From Marasmius tenuissimus (taxonomy: Eukaryota; Basidiomycota; Agaricomycetes; Agaricales; Marasmiaceae), in assembly GCA_029532415.1 (NCBI GenBank), contig JAQOTA010000059.1, positions 620,001-684,000 on the forward strand: a DNA stretch of 64,000 bases. The letters are read 5' to 3'. This document shows, one piece after another, positions 1 to 9,016 of the stretch. The position numbers and the translations under genes are program-made. The notes below the pieces were generated by a model. The model had not been told where the DNA came from and made no database searches. It worked only from the letters and a program-made list of their open reading frames with translations. Each line of letters starts with the position of its first letter. The first letter of the stretch is position 1.

Positions 1-137
1 ATAAACTCATACCAAAGGACCGTCCAACCCAGGTACGCTCATAAGCCTCCTATACTCGCACCAATCGTCACACACCGCGAACTGCCAACCGCACGCGAAG
101 AAATCATCTGAAAACCCCCTGTCATAGGCTGACCTGA

Positions 138-201
138 GTCAGATACAGAGGAACACTAGGGGGCTTCACGACGGATCCGTCGTAGCGAGGGGCTCGGGAA
201 T
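138..201. repeat. 64-base direct repeat, copy 1
   Basis: This stretch differs from 539-602 at only two positions. Read on the minus strand it encodes the tail IPEPLATTDPS followed by a stop, the C-terminus of the neighbouring gene. Confidence 0.85.
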
Positions 202-1134
202 AGATGGAAAATCAATATCATCATCAAAACCCAAGGCAGACGAAATTCTGGAAGAAACTCTTTCGGGCGCCTCCACATAGTGCTGCAAAAACAAACTCAC
301 GACATGAAACGCCATGGCCAAAGTGTGATCATATGAATGGCCCGTGTGGTAGCAACCAGACGGAGTGGATGGGCCCAATTTCGAATTCTCGACACATGCA
401 CCTGAAGCAAGGTGAAATATAATTGCCTCTTGGCACTGCGCAGCGCTGAGGCTCACAGATGGAATATTGTGCATCGCCATTGTAGCATATAGCTGCTGAG
501 GGTACAATGAAAAAAGGTATAGAGGATCGTATGACGGGGTCAGATACAGAGGAATACTAGGGGGCTTCAAGACGGATCCGTCGTAGCGAGGGGCTCGGGA
601 ATCAGACGATCCCCACCCGGATAAATGGTAAGGCTGTACATGGGGTGCGGGTGTCGAGAAAAAAGATGCCGACGGAAAAGAACCGTACGGCTGCGAAGGG
701 GGGGTGCTGACTGGGTAGGGACTCGAACTGACGAATGCGGGAGTTTGGATGATGAGGGGGAGAACTGATGCTTCTACGGAAAATGTTAGCCTGCTTTAGA
801 AACAACGGAATGAGCACTCGCCAGAAAACGGCGCCAGCACGCTGAGAGCCACACCGATAATACCGTTGAAGGCGGTACGAACAGCCATGGCAAGCCAATC
901 CGACCCGAGAGACACAGAAGGTTGCGAAGCTGTAGCGGAAGCAGGGACGTCGCCCACGAGCACCTTTAGAGATAACGAGAACTTCGATAGAGATGGTAAT
1001 CTCGAGATGACATGTACCGGTTCGTCCAGGTCGAAACTTCCAAGAGAGATCCATGACTGACGAGAGAGGTAAGAGAGGCTGCGGGAAGAGTCCACGACAA
1101 CAAGACAAGGACGACCGTTGATAGTGAAAGACAT
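166..1134 (-). CDS. Uncharacterised gene with degenerate retropepsin-like N-terminus (exon structure unresolved)
   Basis: Two reading frames on the minus strand look like parts of one gene. The upstream part (about 1134 down to 830) starts MSFTINGRPCLVVVDSS and contains LGSDWLA. A VDSS at the place of the VDTG/VDSG of aspartic proteases, after a short beta-strand-like start, resembles a retropepsin fold that has lost the catalytic glycine. The downstream part (about 500 to 166) contains the AAQCQEAIIFHLASGAC stretch and ends at a TGA inside a 64-base repeat. I could not place the intron or introns between them with confidence, and a frameshift cannot be excluded. The upstream region (1210-1320) is partly copied at 35.5 kb next to a remnant of the same gene start. 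Function unknown; active protease chemistry looks unlikely. Confidence 0.4.
539..602. repeat. 64-base direct repeat, copy 2
   Basis: Second copy of the 138-201 repeat, 401 bases downstream. It again encodes IPEPLATTDPS plus stop on the minus strand, so the gene has two possible 3' ends. Confidence 0.85.
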
Positions 1135-1601
1135 GTGGGTGGAAACGAGAGATAGTGATGGGAGGAAAACAAGCTGCGTGGGAAGTCAAAGTTTATAAGG
1201 GAATATGCGAAGTTGATCCAGTGACCATGAGAAAAAAGTCATGCTTTCCGAGAGGGCTTCCGCGAAAACGGTTTTTTCGCACTTTCGGTAAAACCCTCTA
1301 CTTAGCAGTAGCGGGAAAATTGCCCCCTTTCCGCTTGAGAACACTGCTATTCAAAGCCTGAATTCCAACCTTTGCACGCGATTATGAATGGCATCGCACA
1401 ACTGGTAGATCTCCAGCAAGCGCACTCTCCTACTTGGAATCTGGATGGACAGCTCTCAGACCTCACTGGGCGCCGCCCCAGGAGTTCATCCTATCCTGTT
1501 TCCTTGATGAGGTTTTCTGCTACAGAACTCCATTCCTGGGCGCTGCGAGGAGCCGGCCCTTCAAGGCCGGGCGATGAGCAGTGCTCTTCTGAATTGTTTC
1601 T

Positions 1602-1755
1602 TGAACTACAGATGCCGGTGAGGAACGAACCGGCATCATGGTTCCAACCGAGCGAAGGCTGATGACTCAGCATTCACTCTTTCCTCGCGACTTCCACCTG
1701 TCGCTCGCAGCCTTCCAGTTCCGTTTCCCTTCCTACCGTTTGCTTGCTTTTTGAA
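1602..1755 (+). repeat. Split direct repeat A1 (left end of Ngaro element)
   Basis: It starts TGAACTACAG and ends TTTTTGAA, and is identical to 6308-6461. It probably contains the element promoter, since gag starts 46 bases downstream. Confidence 0.9.
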
Positions 1756-1800
1756 TCTACTTTACTACTCCTTTAAATTCTTCTTCATCTTCACGCTTCA

Positions 1801-3242
1801 ATGACGGAAGGATCCGGAATGACAGATCAGGATAGAGCTGCGAGAGCAGTTCAAGGTCTCGGTGCTGGCGCAGCACCGCATGGAAATAATAGACCAGGCA
1901 TGCCAAGGCGGCGGTCCGAAGACTCGGTAGGTCAGGGTGACCGTGACGGAGGATCGAGGGATCTCGAGGAGGAGATTGAAGTATTGAGGGAAAGGATCAG
2001 AGTGCTGGAGGCAGGGAACAGGAATCCGCTTCTAGCGGTGAGCGAGGAGATAGAAAGAGCAAGAGAGAGGGCGAAGGCGTCAGCGGAAGCGGCGAAGAAT
2101 AAGCCCCTAGCGAAGCCAGTAGACGGATACAAGGCCAACCCATTACTCGCACGTAAGTCATTTCATCCAATTTTATCCACGTCTCCCCACTGTACAACCA
2201 ATACACTGCTATACTGGGCCACGTCTGGGCTGATTATCTGTTCTGTGCATCCAATGAGGCCAACTGGGCAGATGGATTTCTGAGATCACTGGACTGGTTA
2301 CAGAACGCGGATGACTGTTTCGAGAGAAACCGCAGACGGGTCACAGGGTCGGACCGAATTTGAGCATCACTGAACGTGGGAGGCGTCAGTGAAGGCAGGG
2401 TGTAACGAGATCGACTATAGTCCATTACTGACGAATGATTCCATCAACCAGCTGTCTCAGACCGGATCAGTGAAGCAGTGCGGCAGAACAAATACGTACC
2501 ACTGTCAGCTATCGTTGCTCAATCGAAGCATTTCACTCTGCGAACCGAGGAGGACGAACTGGTGCTAACGAAAGACGGAAATTTGAAAGCTCGGCCTCTG
2601 GATAGGAAAGGCGAGACGAACCTCGAATTCCAAGAGCATCAGAACGCGGCGAAGGCTTTGGTAAAGTCAACCAGGCAGCATCATGGCGACATCAGAGCAG
2701 ACAAGTTAAGCGACCACTTTGCCATCGTATCCAGTCTCGCGCAGTCACATGGCCTCAAAATTGCGTATGCGTATGACATCCAACAGAGGGAATTGTCAGC
2801 AGGTGACGAGCGGCACGACCTGGCAATACTTGACTCAGACGCACTCACCTTGTTAACAACGGCAGCGTTGACGAGCGGTACAGGGGGTCATCAGTTGAGA
2901 ACCCCGTCAGGCCCATCTGCTCCAGGAAAGCGGCGTTTCAGCAGCATGACTGCTGAGAATTCAACATCAGCGAAGCGGCACAATTCCTCTTGCTTTCGCT
3001 GTGGCGGGTCAGGACACATCGCCCCCGAATGTACAGCAACGACGACAAAGGCTGGGATGCAGTGCCTGCGAGTACAGAAATTCGGAAACAGGAACTCGCT
3101 GGTATCCGAATCAGGAAAGCAGCTGTGCTTTCGGTGGTCCATCCAATCCCAGTGCCGTTTCGGCAGCAACTGCAACCATACCCACTCCTGCAGCATCTGC
3201 GGAGGTGCCGACCACGGAGCAGCAGCCTGCAGCCAGCTGTGA
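1801..3242 (+). CDS. gag: Ngaro Gag-like protein with CCHC and CCCH zinc fingers (spliced)
   Basis: The ATG at 1801 opens a frame with a coiled-coil segment (LEEEIEVLRERIRVLE). That frame would stop at 2283 unless spliced. A good intron (donor GTAAGT at 2153, acceptor CAG ending at 2460) joins exon 1 (1801-2152) in frame to exon 2 (2461-3242), giving about 377 residues. The C-terminal part carries a CCHC knuckle (CFRCGGSGHIAPEC), a CCCH finger (C-x8-C-x5-C-x3-H) and a second CCHC knuckle (CSICGGADHGAAAC), consistent with RNA binding and particle assembly. The stop at 3240 lies 98 bases before the RT start. An intron in a retroelement gag is unexpected because reverse transcription of spliced RNA would remove it. 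Confidence 0.75.
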
Positions 3243-3340
3243 CGAGAACCCGTGCCAAATAATCACTCCCCTTATACCCGACATCATTCAGTCTACGCTA
3301 CAGAAACTTAATATATACTCTTCTTGGGAACACATCGTGG

Positions 3341-4948
3341 ATGGAATCCGTAACGGCTTCGACGTCGGAATCCGCGACAGGCCGACTCATACTTATTTAT
3401 TTCGACAATCACGCTTCATCATCACACAACCCATCCTTCATCACATCATACATCTCACAAGAAGAGGCAGCCGGGCGCTACTCAAAATCATTCACGCCAC
3501 AGGAATTGGAGCAGCGAATCGGGGTATTTCGAACATCGCCACTCGGTCTCGTTCCGAAACCACACTCGGACAAATTCAGGCTCGTACAGGATATGTCATA
3601 CCCGAGGAACGATCCGGCCATGAAATCAGTCAATGCGGGGATATCTTCGGACGACTTCCCAACAGAGTGGGGCACATTCGAGAGAGCAGGAGAGCTGATA
3701 TTGAGCCTACCGCCGGGATGCAGAGCAGCAACATTCGACATTTCAGCGGCATACAGGCTGACGCCCATCCGGCCGGACCAACAATGGGCGCTCTGTATCC
3801 TCTGGGAAGGCAGAGTCTGGGTAGACCGAGCAGTTATGTTTGGCCTAACATCCAGTGCGGGTGTATTTGGTTCAGTCGCCGACATGTTAGTAGCGATATA
3901 CAAGGCATCGGGTTACAAGGCCCTCTTGAAATGGGTCGACGATTTCCTGGTCATCTGGTTCCCAGGCGACACATGGACGGAGGAGGAATTCATGTCACTG
4001 ACTGGACGCCTGGGAGTCCCATGGAGCTTACAGAAGCTACGAAGGCTGGCTATATGCCAACGCTACATTGGGTTCGACTGGGATCTGGAACGGAAAACGG
4101 TAGCACTACCGGTCGAGAAGTTGAAAGCGACCATGGAGCTATTAACAGCGTGGCTAGAACAGGAGGCCAAGTTCTCATCAAAAGAAGCAGCAAGTCTCCA
4201 CGGAAAACTGGTAAGTAACGATATGAGCACAGCATGGCAAATAGAAAGGCTAAACCCTGTTCAGGTTCACGTATCGTGCATTTTCCGCTTGATCAGGCCG
4301 TTTCTTCCCTCAGTCTCACACTTCGCACGCTCCTTCCGATCGCACAGAGCAAAGCTGAAGCCCCACGCTGCAGTGACAGCAGACATCTCGTGGATTCGTT
4401 TCATAATCAAGTTATCTCCGCGCAGCATACCGATCAGGACTCAAACCCCAGAGGATATCCAGTGGTGGGGCGACGCGAGTACATCATTTGGGATAGGTGT
4501 CGTAATTGGGCCTCACTACGCAATATGGAAATGGGCAGCCGGATTCACAGTAGGCCCGGGACAGCAGCACGACATTGGATGGGCCGAGGCCGTAGCAGTC
4601 GAACTGGGTTTGCGGCTGCTGGTTGCTCTCTCGGAAAGGGGAGAGTTGAGCATTGGGGCAGGAAGTCATGTCCTAGTGCGTTCAGACAACGAAGGAGTGG
4701 TTCGGGTTGTAGAGAAAGGTCGATCGAAGAACCAGGAAGTGAACAAAACCCTGAAGCACATATACTCACTGCAGGCAACTCAACAGATCTACACGCATGC
4801 CATCCATATCCCCGGAAGAACCAACATCAGCGACTCCCTCTCTCGGGGCGATGTGCAGACATTCCTACAAGGCTTCCCTTCAGCCTCCAGCAGTGCCTTA
4901 TTGGTTTTGCCGGATCACCTAGCACCACTGCTAACACAAGTGTGCTGA
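3341..4948 (+). CDS. Ngaro/DIRS-type reverse transcriptase - RNase H
   Basis: A 535-residue frame begins at ATG 3341. Reverse transcriptase motifs are visible: motif A FDISAAYRLTPI, motif B FGLTSSAGVFGS and the catalytic LKWVDDFLVI, where W-V-D-D replaces the usual Y-x-D-D as is common in DIRS-like enzymes. RNase H follows with WWGDASTSFGIGVV, WAEAVAVELGL and VRSDNEGVV, matching the D-E-D catalytic pattern. No protease or integrase domain is present. The frame is open for about 80 bases ahead of the ATG, so a longer N-terminus through unusual initiation is possible. The stop TGA overlaps the recombinase start in a TGATG pentamer. Confidence 0.9.
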   Translation: MESVTASTSESATGRLILIYFDNHASSSHNPSFITSYISQEEAAGRYSKSFTPQELEQRIGVFRTSPLGLVPKPHSDKFRLVQDMSYPRNDPAMKSVNAGISSDDFPTEWGTFERAGELILSLPPGCRAATFDISAAYRLTPIRPDQQWALCILWEGRVWVDRAVMFGLTSSAGVFGSVADMLVAIYKASGYKALLKWVDDFLVIWFPGDTWTEEEFMSLTGRLGVPWSLQKLRRLAICQRYIGFDWDLERKTVALPVEKLKATMELLTAWLEQEAKFSSKEAASLHGKLVSNDMSTAWQIERLNPVQVHVSCIFRLIRPFLPSVSHFARSFRSHRAKLKPHAAVTADISWIRFIIKLSPRSIPIRTQTPEDIQWWGDASTSFGIGVVIGPHYAIWKWAAGFTVGPGQQHDIGWAEAVAVELGLRLLVALSERGELSIGAGSHVLVRSDNEGVVRVVEKGRSKNQEVNKTLKHIYSLQATQQIYTHAIHIPGRTNISDSLSRGDVQTFLQGFPSASSSALLVLPDHLAPLLTQVC

Positions 4949-6135
4949 TGGCCATAACACCGCACCCTTCCCCCATCACGAGCCAGACCTTAGCAACGAA
5001 CAAGAAAGGACTCCTGGTACCCAACCCGTCCACCCTCCGACCCGAATGCAAGGCAAGCGAGCGGATTCACAAGTGGCGTGGCGTCAATTCACCACCGACA
5101 GCAGTTATCAACCACCCTCTTCTGCAGTTTGTAGCGGAGAAGTCAGCAGAAGCTTCGCTGAAAGATGCAACAGCGTATGGGTCAGGACTCAGAAAATACC
5201 ACGTCTATTGTGATATATTCTCGATCCCGGAGAAGCAGCGGCTACCGGCGTCTTTCGAAGTCCTGCTGTCTTTCGCGCTATGGGCCGCGACCATTCCCGA
5301 GACAGTTGGAGAGGATCTGGCAGCTGACACTCAGCTTGAGCCCGTATCAATCGAGACAGTGCACAAGTACCTCGCCGCAATACGAGCATGGCACATTGTG
5401 CAGGGATGGCCAGCACCACTATCAGAGGAGCATCACAACCGGATAAACTGGCACCTGCGAGGTCTGGAGAGACTTCAAGGTTCTCGCAGGAAGCCACCTA
5501 GGCCTCCGTTCACAAAGCATATGCTTCATGCGCTCAAATCTACGCTAAACCTATCTGATCCGTTTGACGCGTGCGTCTGGGCGATGGCATCATGTGGATT
5601 CTGGGGAATGATGCGGTTTGGCGAGGTATCGGTGAAAGCCCGAGCGGACTTTGATGGGGAAATCCATCTGAAGCGAGCTGATGCCACGTTTGGTGTCGAC
5701 GAATACACACAGAAATCCTTCGTCACTCTGGCACTACCATCGGCCAAGACAGCGAAGCACGGGGAAATACAGAAAGTGCATATGACGAGTAGAGAGGACC
5801 TCTGCCCGTTAGAAGCACTAAGGAACCTAGGCAAGATTGTCCCGGCGCAAGCATCAGACCCCCTCTTTTCGTGGCGAGACAGGAACGGAAACATAAGGCC
5901 CATGGTAAGGAAGGCAGCACTGGACCGCATTAACCACATCATGCAGGCGTGGGGATGGGGCACAGCCTTCGGGCACTCCCTCAGGATTGGGGGCGCCTCC
6001 CATTATCTGGCTCTGGGGATTTCACCCGAGATTGTACGGTTGGCAGGCCGTTGGAAGTCACTTGCGTACGAGGCTTACATCAGGGCCTTCGAGAAGTCGG
6101 TGACAAGACACATGGACACATCTGGACGAGACTAG
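4948..6135 (+). CDS. Ngaro tyrosine recombinase
   Basis: The protein (395 residues) should integrate the circular DNA copy of the element by site-specific strand exchange. The C-terminal catalytic region contains the first arginine in GMMRFGEVS, the H-x-x-R box in FGHSLRIGGASHY, and a tyrosine in SLAYEAYIRAF after AGRWKS, so the R-H-R-Y set is complete. The N-terminal part (about residues 60-180) looks like the SAM-like core-binding domain of this family. I chose the ATG at 4948, which overlaps the RT stop as TGATG. The frame is open further upstream to 4234, but that part lies inside conserved RNase H and RT sequence and reads as a shadow. Confidence 0.9.
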   Translation: MAITPHPSPITSQTLATNKKGLLVPNPSTLRPECKASERIHKWRGVNSPPTAVINHPLLQFVAEKSAEASLKDATAYGSGLRKYHVYCDIFSIPEKQRLPASFEVLLSFALWAATIPETVGEDLAADTQLEPVSIETVHKYLAAIRAWHIVQGWPAPLSEEHHNRINWHLRGLERLQGSRRKPPRPPFTKHMLHALKSTLNLSDPFDACVWAMASCGFWGMMRFGEVSVKARADFDGEIHLKRADATFGVDEYTQKSFVTLALPSAKTAKHGEIQKVHMTSREDLCPLEALRNLGKIVPAQASDPLFSWRDRNGNIRPMVRKAALDRINHIMQAWGWGTAFGHSLRIGGASHYLALGISPEIVRLAGRWKSLAYEAYIRAFEKSVTRHMDTSGRD

Positions 6136-6202
6136 CCTCGGAACTCTGGTTGGGCTAGCGTCGAGAGCGGGTCCACGCCGCGGGTCGTTCCTCAGCTTGG
6201 GG

Positions 6203-6308
6203 AGGCGGCGTGACCCTTCCCACGACCCGGTCGAGCTTCGCTCGCCCCAGCCCAACCTTTAGCTCCTCTCTGTCCCCAGCAGTCGTCCTCACTGAGACGA
6301 GGTTGGAT
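6203..6308 (+). repeat. Split direct repeat B1 (internal)
   Basis: It matches 6642-6747 with one mismatch. It starts AGGCGGCGTGACCC and ends GAGGTTGGAT, then abuts A2 with no spacer. Confidence 0.9.
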
Positions 6309-6461
6309 GAACTACAGATGCCGGTGAGGAACGAACCGGCATCATGGTTCCAACCGAGCGAAGGCTGATGACTCAGCATTCACTCTTTCCTCGCGACTTC
6401 CACCTGTCGCTCGCAGCCTTCCAGTTCCGTTTCCCTTCCTACCGTTTGCTTGCTTTTTGAA
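6308..6461 (+). repeat. Split direct repeat A2 (internal)
   Basis: Identical copy of A1 (1602-1755). Together with B1 it recreates the end-to-end junction of the circular intermediate. Confidence 0.9.
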
Positions 6462-6641
6462 CCCACCAGCCCTCCCTTCTGCGCATCACAGTAATATTAA
6501 CCGCACAAATCAGAATACAAGTACATTATCGCCTAAATACATATCTGTCACGTATCGGATCCGAAGCCCTTGACATATCAAGGCCTGAGATGACGACGAT
6601 CGTTGAGGTCAGAAGGAGCAGCGGAAGGTTCCCGCCCACCC

Positions 6642-6747
6642 AGGCGGCGTGACCCTTCCCGCGACCCGGTCGAGCTTCGCTCGCCCCAGCCCAACCTTTA
6701 GCTCCTCTCTGTCCCCAGCAGTCGTCCTCACTGAGACGAGGTTGGAT
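6642..6747 (+). repeat. Split direct repeat B2 (right end of Ngaro element)
   Basis: Copy of B1 marking the right end of the element. The 180 bases between A2 and B2 (6462-6641) are unique and hold no reading frame I can support. Confidence 0.9.
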
Positions 6748-7374
6748 CTGCTGAGCCGGGGAGCTGCTCTCGCTGTTGCGCTATACAAAGGTCCTCGGGC
6801 TAAGGTAAAGTGTGGTCAACCCAGTCAGTTTCTGTCCAGCTGGTTCTGACCGCCTTGTTATTGCCTTCGAGTTGAAGATAGCCGAGGCTCAGTTTGCACT
6901 CCTGATATATTCCACTGCATAATTTACAAAAGCATAGGCAGTTTGAGGGTTGCTCTGGTGGTCGAGAGACGGGTGACTTATGCGCCATGATCAATGTTTG
7001 ACCAGTGCCCTCAGAGTCTTTTGAACTGAATGATGACTATATCTCTCTACGAGTCAGAGTGGCACGTTGGTGTTACTGGATAAATCCCTTGTCAGTCTCT
7101 GCAGTATAAAGCCATATTTTGAGATTTGTTCATCTTTCATCTGGAATGATTGAACGGATCCCAAGTCTACTGTCGAGTCAAAGTAGAGTTACTACTAAGT
7201 AGAGAGTCGGGGATTGGCGCGCTCGTGTGCCCCTAAGGATCTTCTAACGTGTACGAGTCGCGTCCGCGTAACCCCGTGACCGCGTTCCTCTGCAAAACAT
7301 CGTGACTCGTCTCGGCGCTCGCTTGCCCTCTTACCACCACCATTCTTCTCCCTTCCACTCTCAAAGTCTTTTAC
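6748..7374. other. Intergenic region, no gene seen
   Basis: No credible coding potential. A sequence at about 7270-7285 (CCCGTGACCGCGT) is repeated near 8816 and 10439 and marks the 5' flank of the following gene family. Confidence 0.5.
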
Positions 7375-8536
7375 ACGCTGATCGCCATCGATATAGTAAC
7401 AACGCCATCGAACGTGACTGTCGATGTAACGAATTGGAAGCCAGTAAAGGAGGACACAGAGCCAGACGAGATCTACGTGCGTGTTTCTCAGAGCCGATAC
7501 TGTTCTTATGTTCAAAGATATTTCTTTCTAAAGCGTGTCTATGAATGGCTTCACGGTATGGACTATCAGTCATTTGATTTTCAGGAGATCGAAGGTGTGT
7601 AATATCGTTGTCAGTCATCACCTGGATACTGACGTCCTGTTGTAGTTTCGAGCGAATTGAAACAGCTCCTACAAGGACCCCCTATAGCCTTCATTCTGAG
7701 CCCCACGAAAGACATAGTCGAAAAGGCGGTCAACCTGTGCAATTTCAATAGATTTGTAAAGAAGCCAGAAGAACGCCAGGGACACGAGGTGCGTACGATA
7801 ACTACTGTCGGATTGACCTACGTCTGTCAACAACCAACTTGTGTAGGTGTTTGGGGCAGGTCCTTGGGAATACATCTTGATACCCTACGAGCACATGAAG
7901 AAGGAAAAGCTACCTCAGCTATACCAAATCTCGCATGGCACCACCACTCCCTTGAATTTCGATATCAACGATTTCGACACTCTACCGCGATTAACCTCGT
8001 CCTTGCATCCTTTGGTCGCCATACATTATCTCACGCGTCGGATGCCGAGTTCCTTTGGTTATTCCGAAACTGTCCGGGAGGGAGTTATCAACACGTTTTT
8101 CGAGTACCGAATGTCCTTACCATTCTATCTCGACTGTCCCTTCGCCCCGAGACCTCCTTCTCCCAAACGATCTCATTCTGAAATCTCCGGTGACGACTCG
8201 GAAGAGGACGAGCAATCTTGCGATTGTAGTCATTGCTCAAAGCCTGCTCTCGACGCGGACTGTTCGTCGGCGGAAGAATCAGAGGATGAGGATGAGGAAC
8301 AGCAGGAGCAACCGAACGTACCCCGAAACGTCGGCGAGTGGGCTCTACACGTTATACCTACTCCTGGAGATGTCTTGGGTACTAGTGAACGAGGAGAGGA
8401 CGATGAGGAGGCGTCAAGTAAAGTTGACGAGGTTCTCAGTCGCCTTGAGGAGGAGAACCAAAGACGACTGCAGTTGGCGAAGCCAATTTTGGCTGATCGA
8501 TGTACAGCGACACGGAAGAGAATAAGGCGGTCCTAG
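7375..8536 (+). pseudogene. Unrecognised four-exon gene, copy a (ATG replaced by ACG)
   Basis: Exons 7375-7476, 7534-7594, 7646-7788 and 7847-8536 splice at GT-AG sites shared in position and phase with two paralogs (9.0 kb and 45.3-46.5 kb) and would give about 331 residues. Conserved pieces are YEWLHGM, FILSPTKDIVEKAVNLC, VFGAGPWEYILIPY and FDTLPRLTSSLHPL, followed by PFAPRPPSPKRSHSE, a CxC-x2-C patch, an acidic run and a basic end TRKRIRRS that could be a nuclear signal. Where the paralogs have ATG this copy has ACG (7375-7377), and no in-frame ATG precedes the conserved region. It is either dead or uses a non-AUG start. The family is not one I recognise. Confidence 0.6.
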
Positions 8537-9016
8537 ATATGGAACATTCGCCCTTACCTCGTTGCTCCCCCTGCTCCTCCTTAGAATTTTGGATGGTGTG
8601 GATGGTGTGTATTGTCGTTAAATCTTCTATTGCTATCTACTTGTATACCTAGTCTTACGAAGCAATGTATATTAGCTTGGAACTTTCTCCCATCGTGTAC
8701 GAATCCCCTGTGCAGAACAAGAAGATCATGATGTGCTATTTATTCATACCGTGGCTTGCATGAGTCTCAGTTCTCCGACGCGTGGCTGTGTATGGTAATG
8801 GGTCATGCCGAAGAACCCGTGACCGCGTCCCTCCTTGTGCAGCTGCCGCCATCATCTCGCTGCTAGCGTCGAGAAGACTCAGGGTCTCTGACCTCCTAGC
8901 TCGATCTCTTTGCGAGGAAACTTACGTTTCCCAGAGAGACCATTCCACTACTTATGATCTGTTCAATTGCTCTTTGATCACCGCCACCTCTTCTAGTCCT
9001 GAACCCAACATCCAGA
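8537..9016. other. Intergenic region between tandem copies a and b
   Basis: No gene seen. It holds the 5' flank of copy b, including the CCCGTGACCGCGTCC block at 8816 and GCCGCCATCATCTCGC at about 8845, both repeated at 10.44 kb. Confidence 0.5.

Larger units (their letters stand above)
1602..6747 (+). mobile_element. Ngaro-type tyrosine-recombinase (YR) retrotransposon, apparently complete
   Basis: The element holds gag, reverse transcriptase/RNase H and a tyrosine recombinase in the DIRS order, with no integrase or LTRs. Its ends are split direct repeats: A1 (1602-1755), B1 (6203-6308), A2 (6308-6461) and B2 (6642-6747). A1 and A2 are identical over 154 bases; B1 and B2 differ at one base in 106. 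B1 runs directly into A2, reproducing the junction expected if the ends were joined in a circle, which is the hallmark of Ngaro-like elements. Total length is about 5.15 kb. No target-site duplication is seen, as expected for recombinase-mediated insertion. All three reading frames are open, so it may be recently active. Confidence 0.9.

Noticed and set aside
602..1189. Minus-strand frame of 195 codons
   Set aside because: It runs in a different frame from the VDSS/LGSDWLA segment and has no protein-like features.
3001..4218. Long plus-strand frame of about 405 codons across the gag/RT region
   Set aside because: It is a shadow of gag and RT: both real frames there carry recognisable motifs and this one has none.
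4234..4947. N-terminal extension of the recombinase frame back to 4234
   Set aside because: It overlaps conserved RNase H and RT coding sequence in another frame and reads as low-quality protein; the TGATG start at 4948 explains the recombinase.
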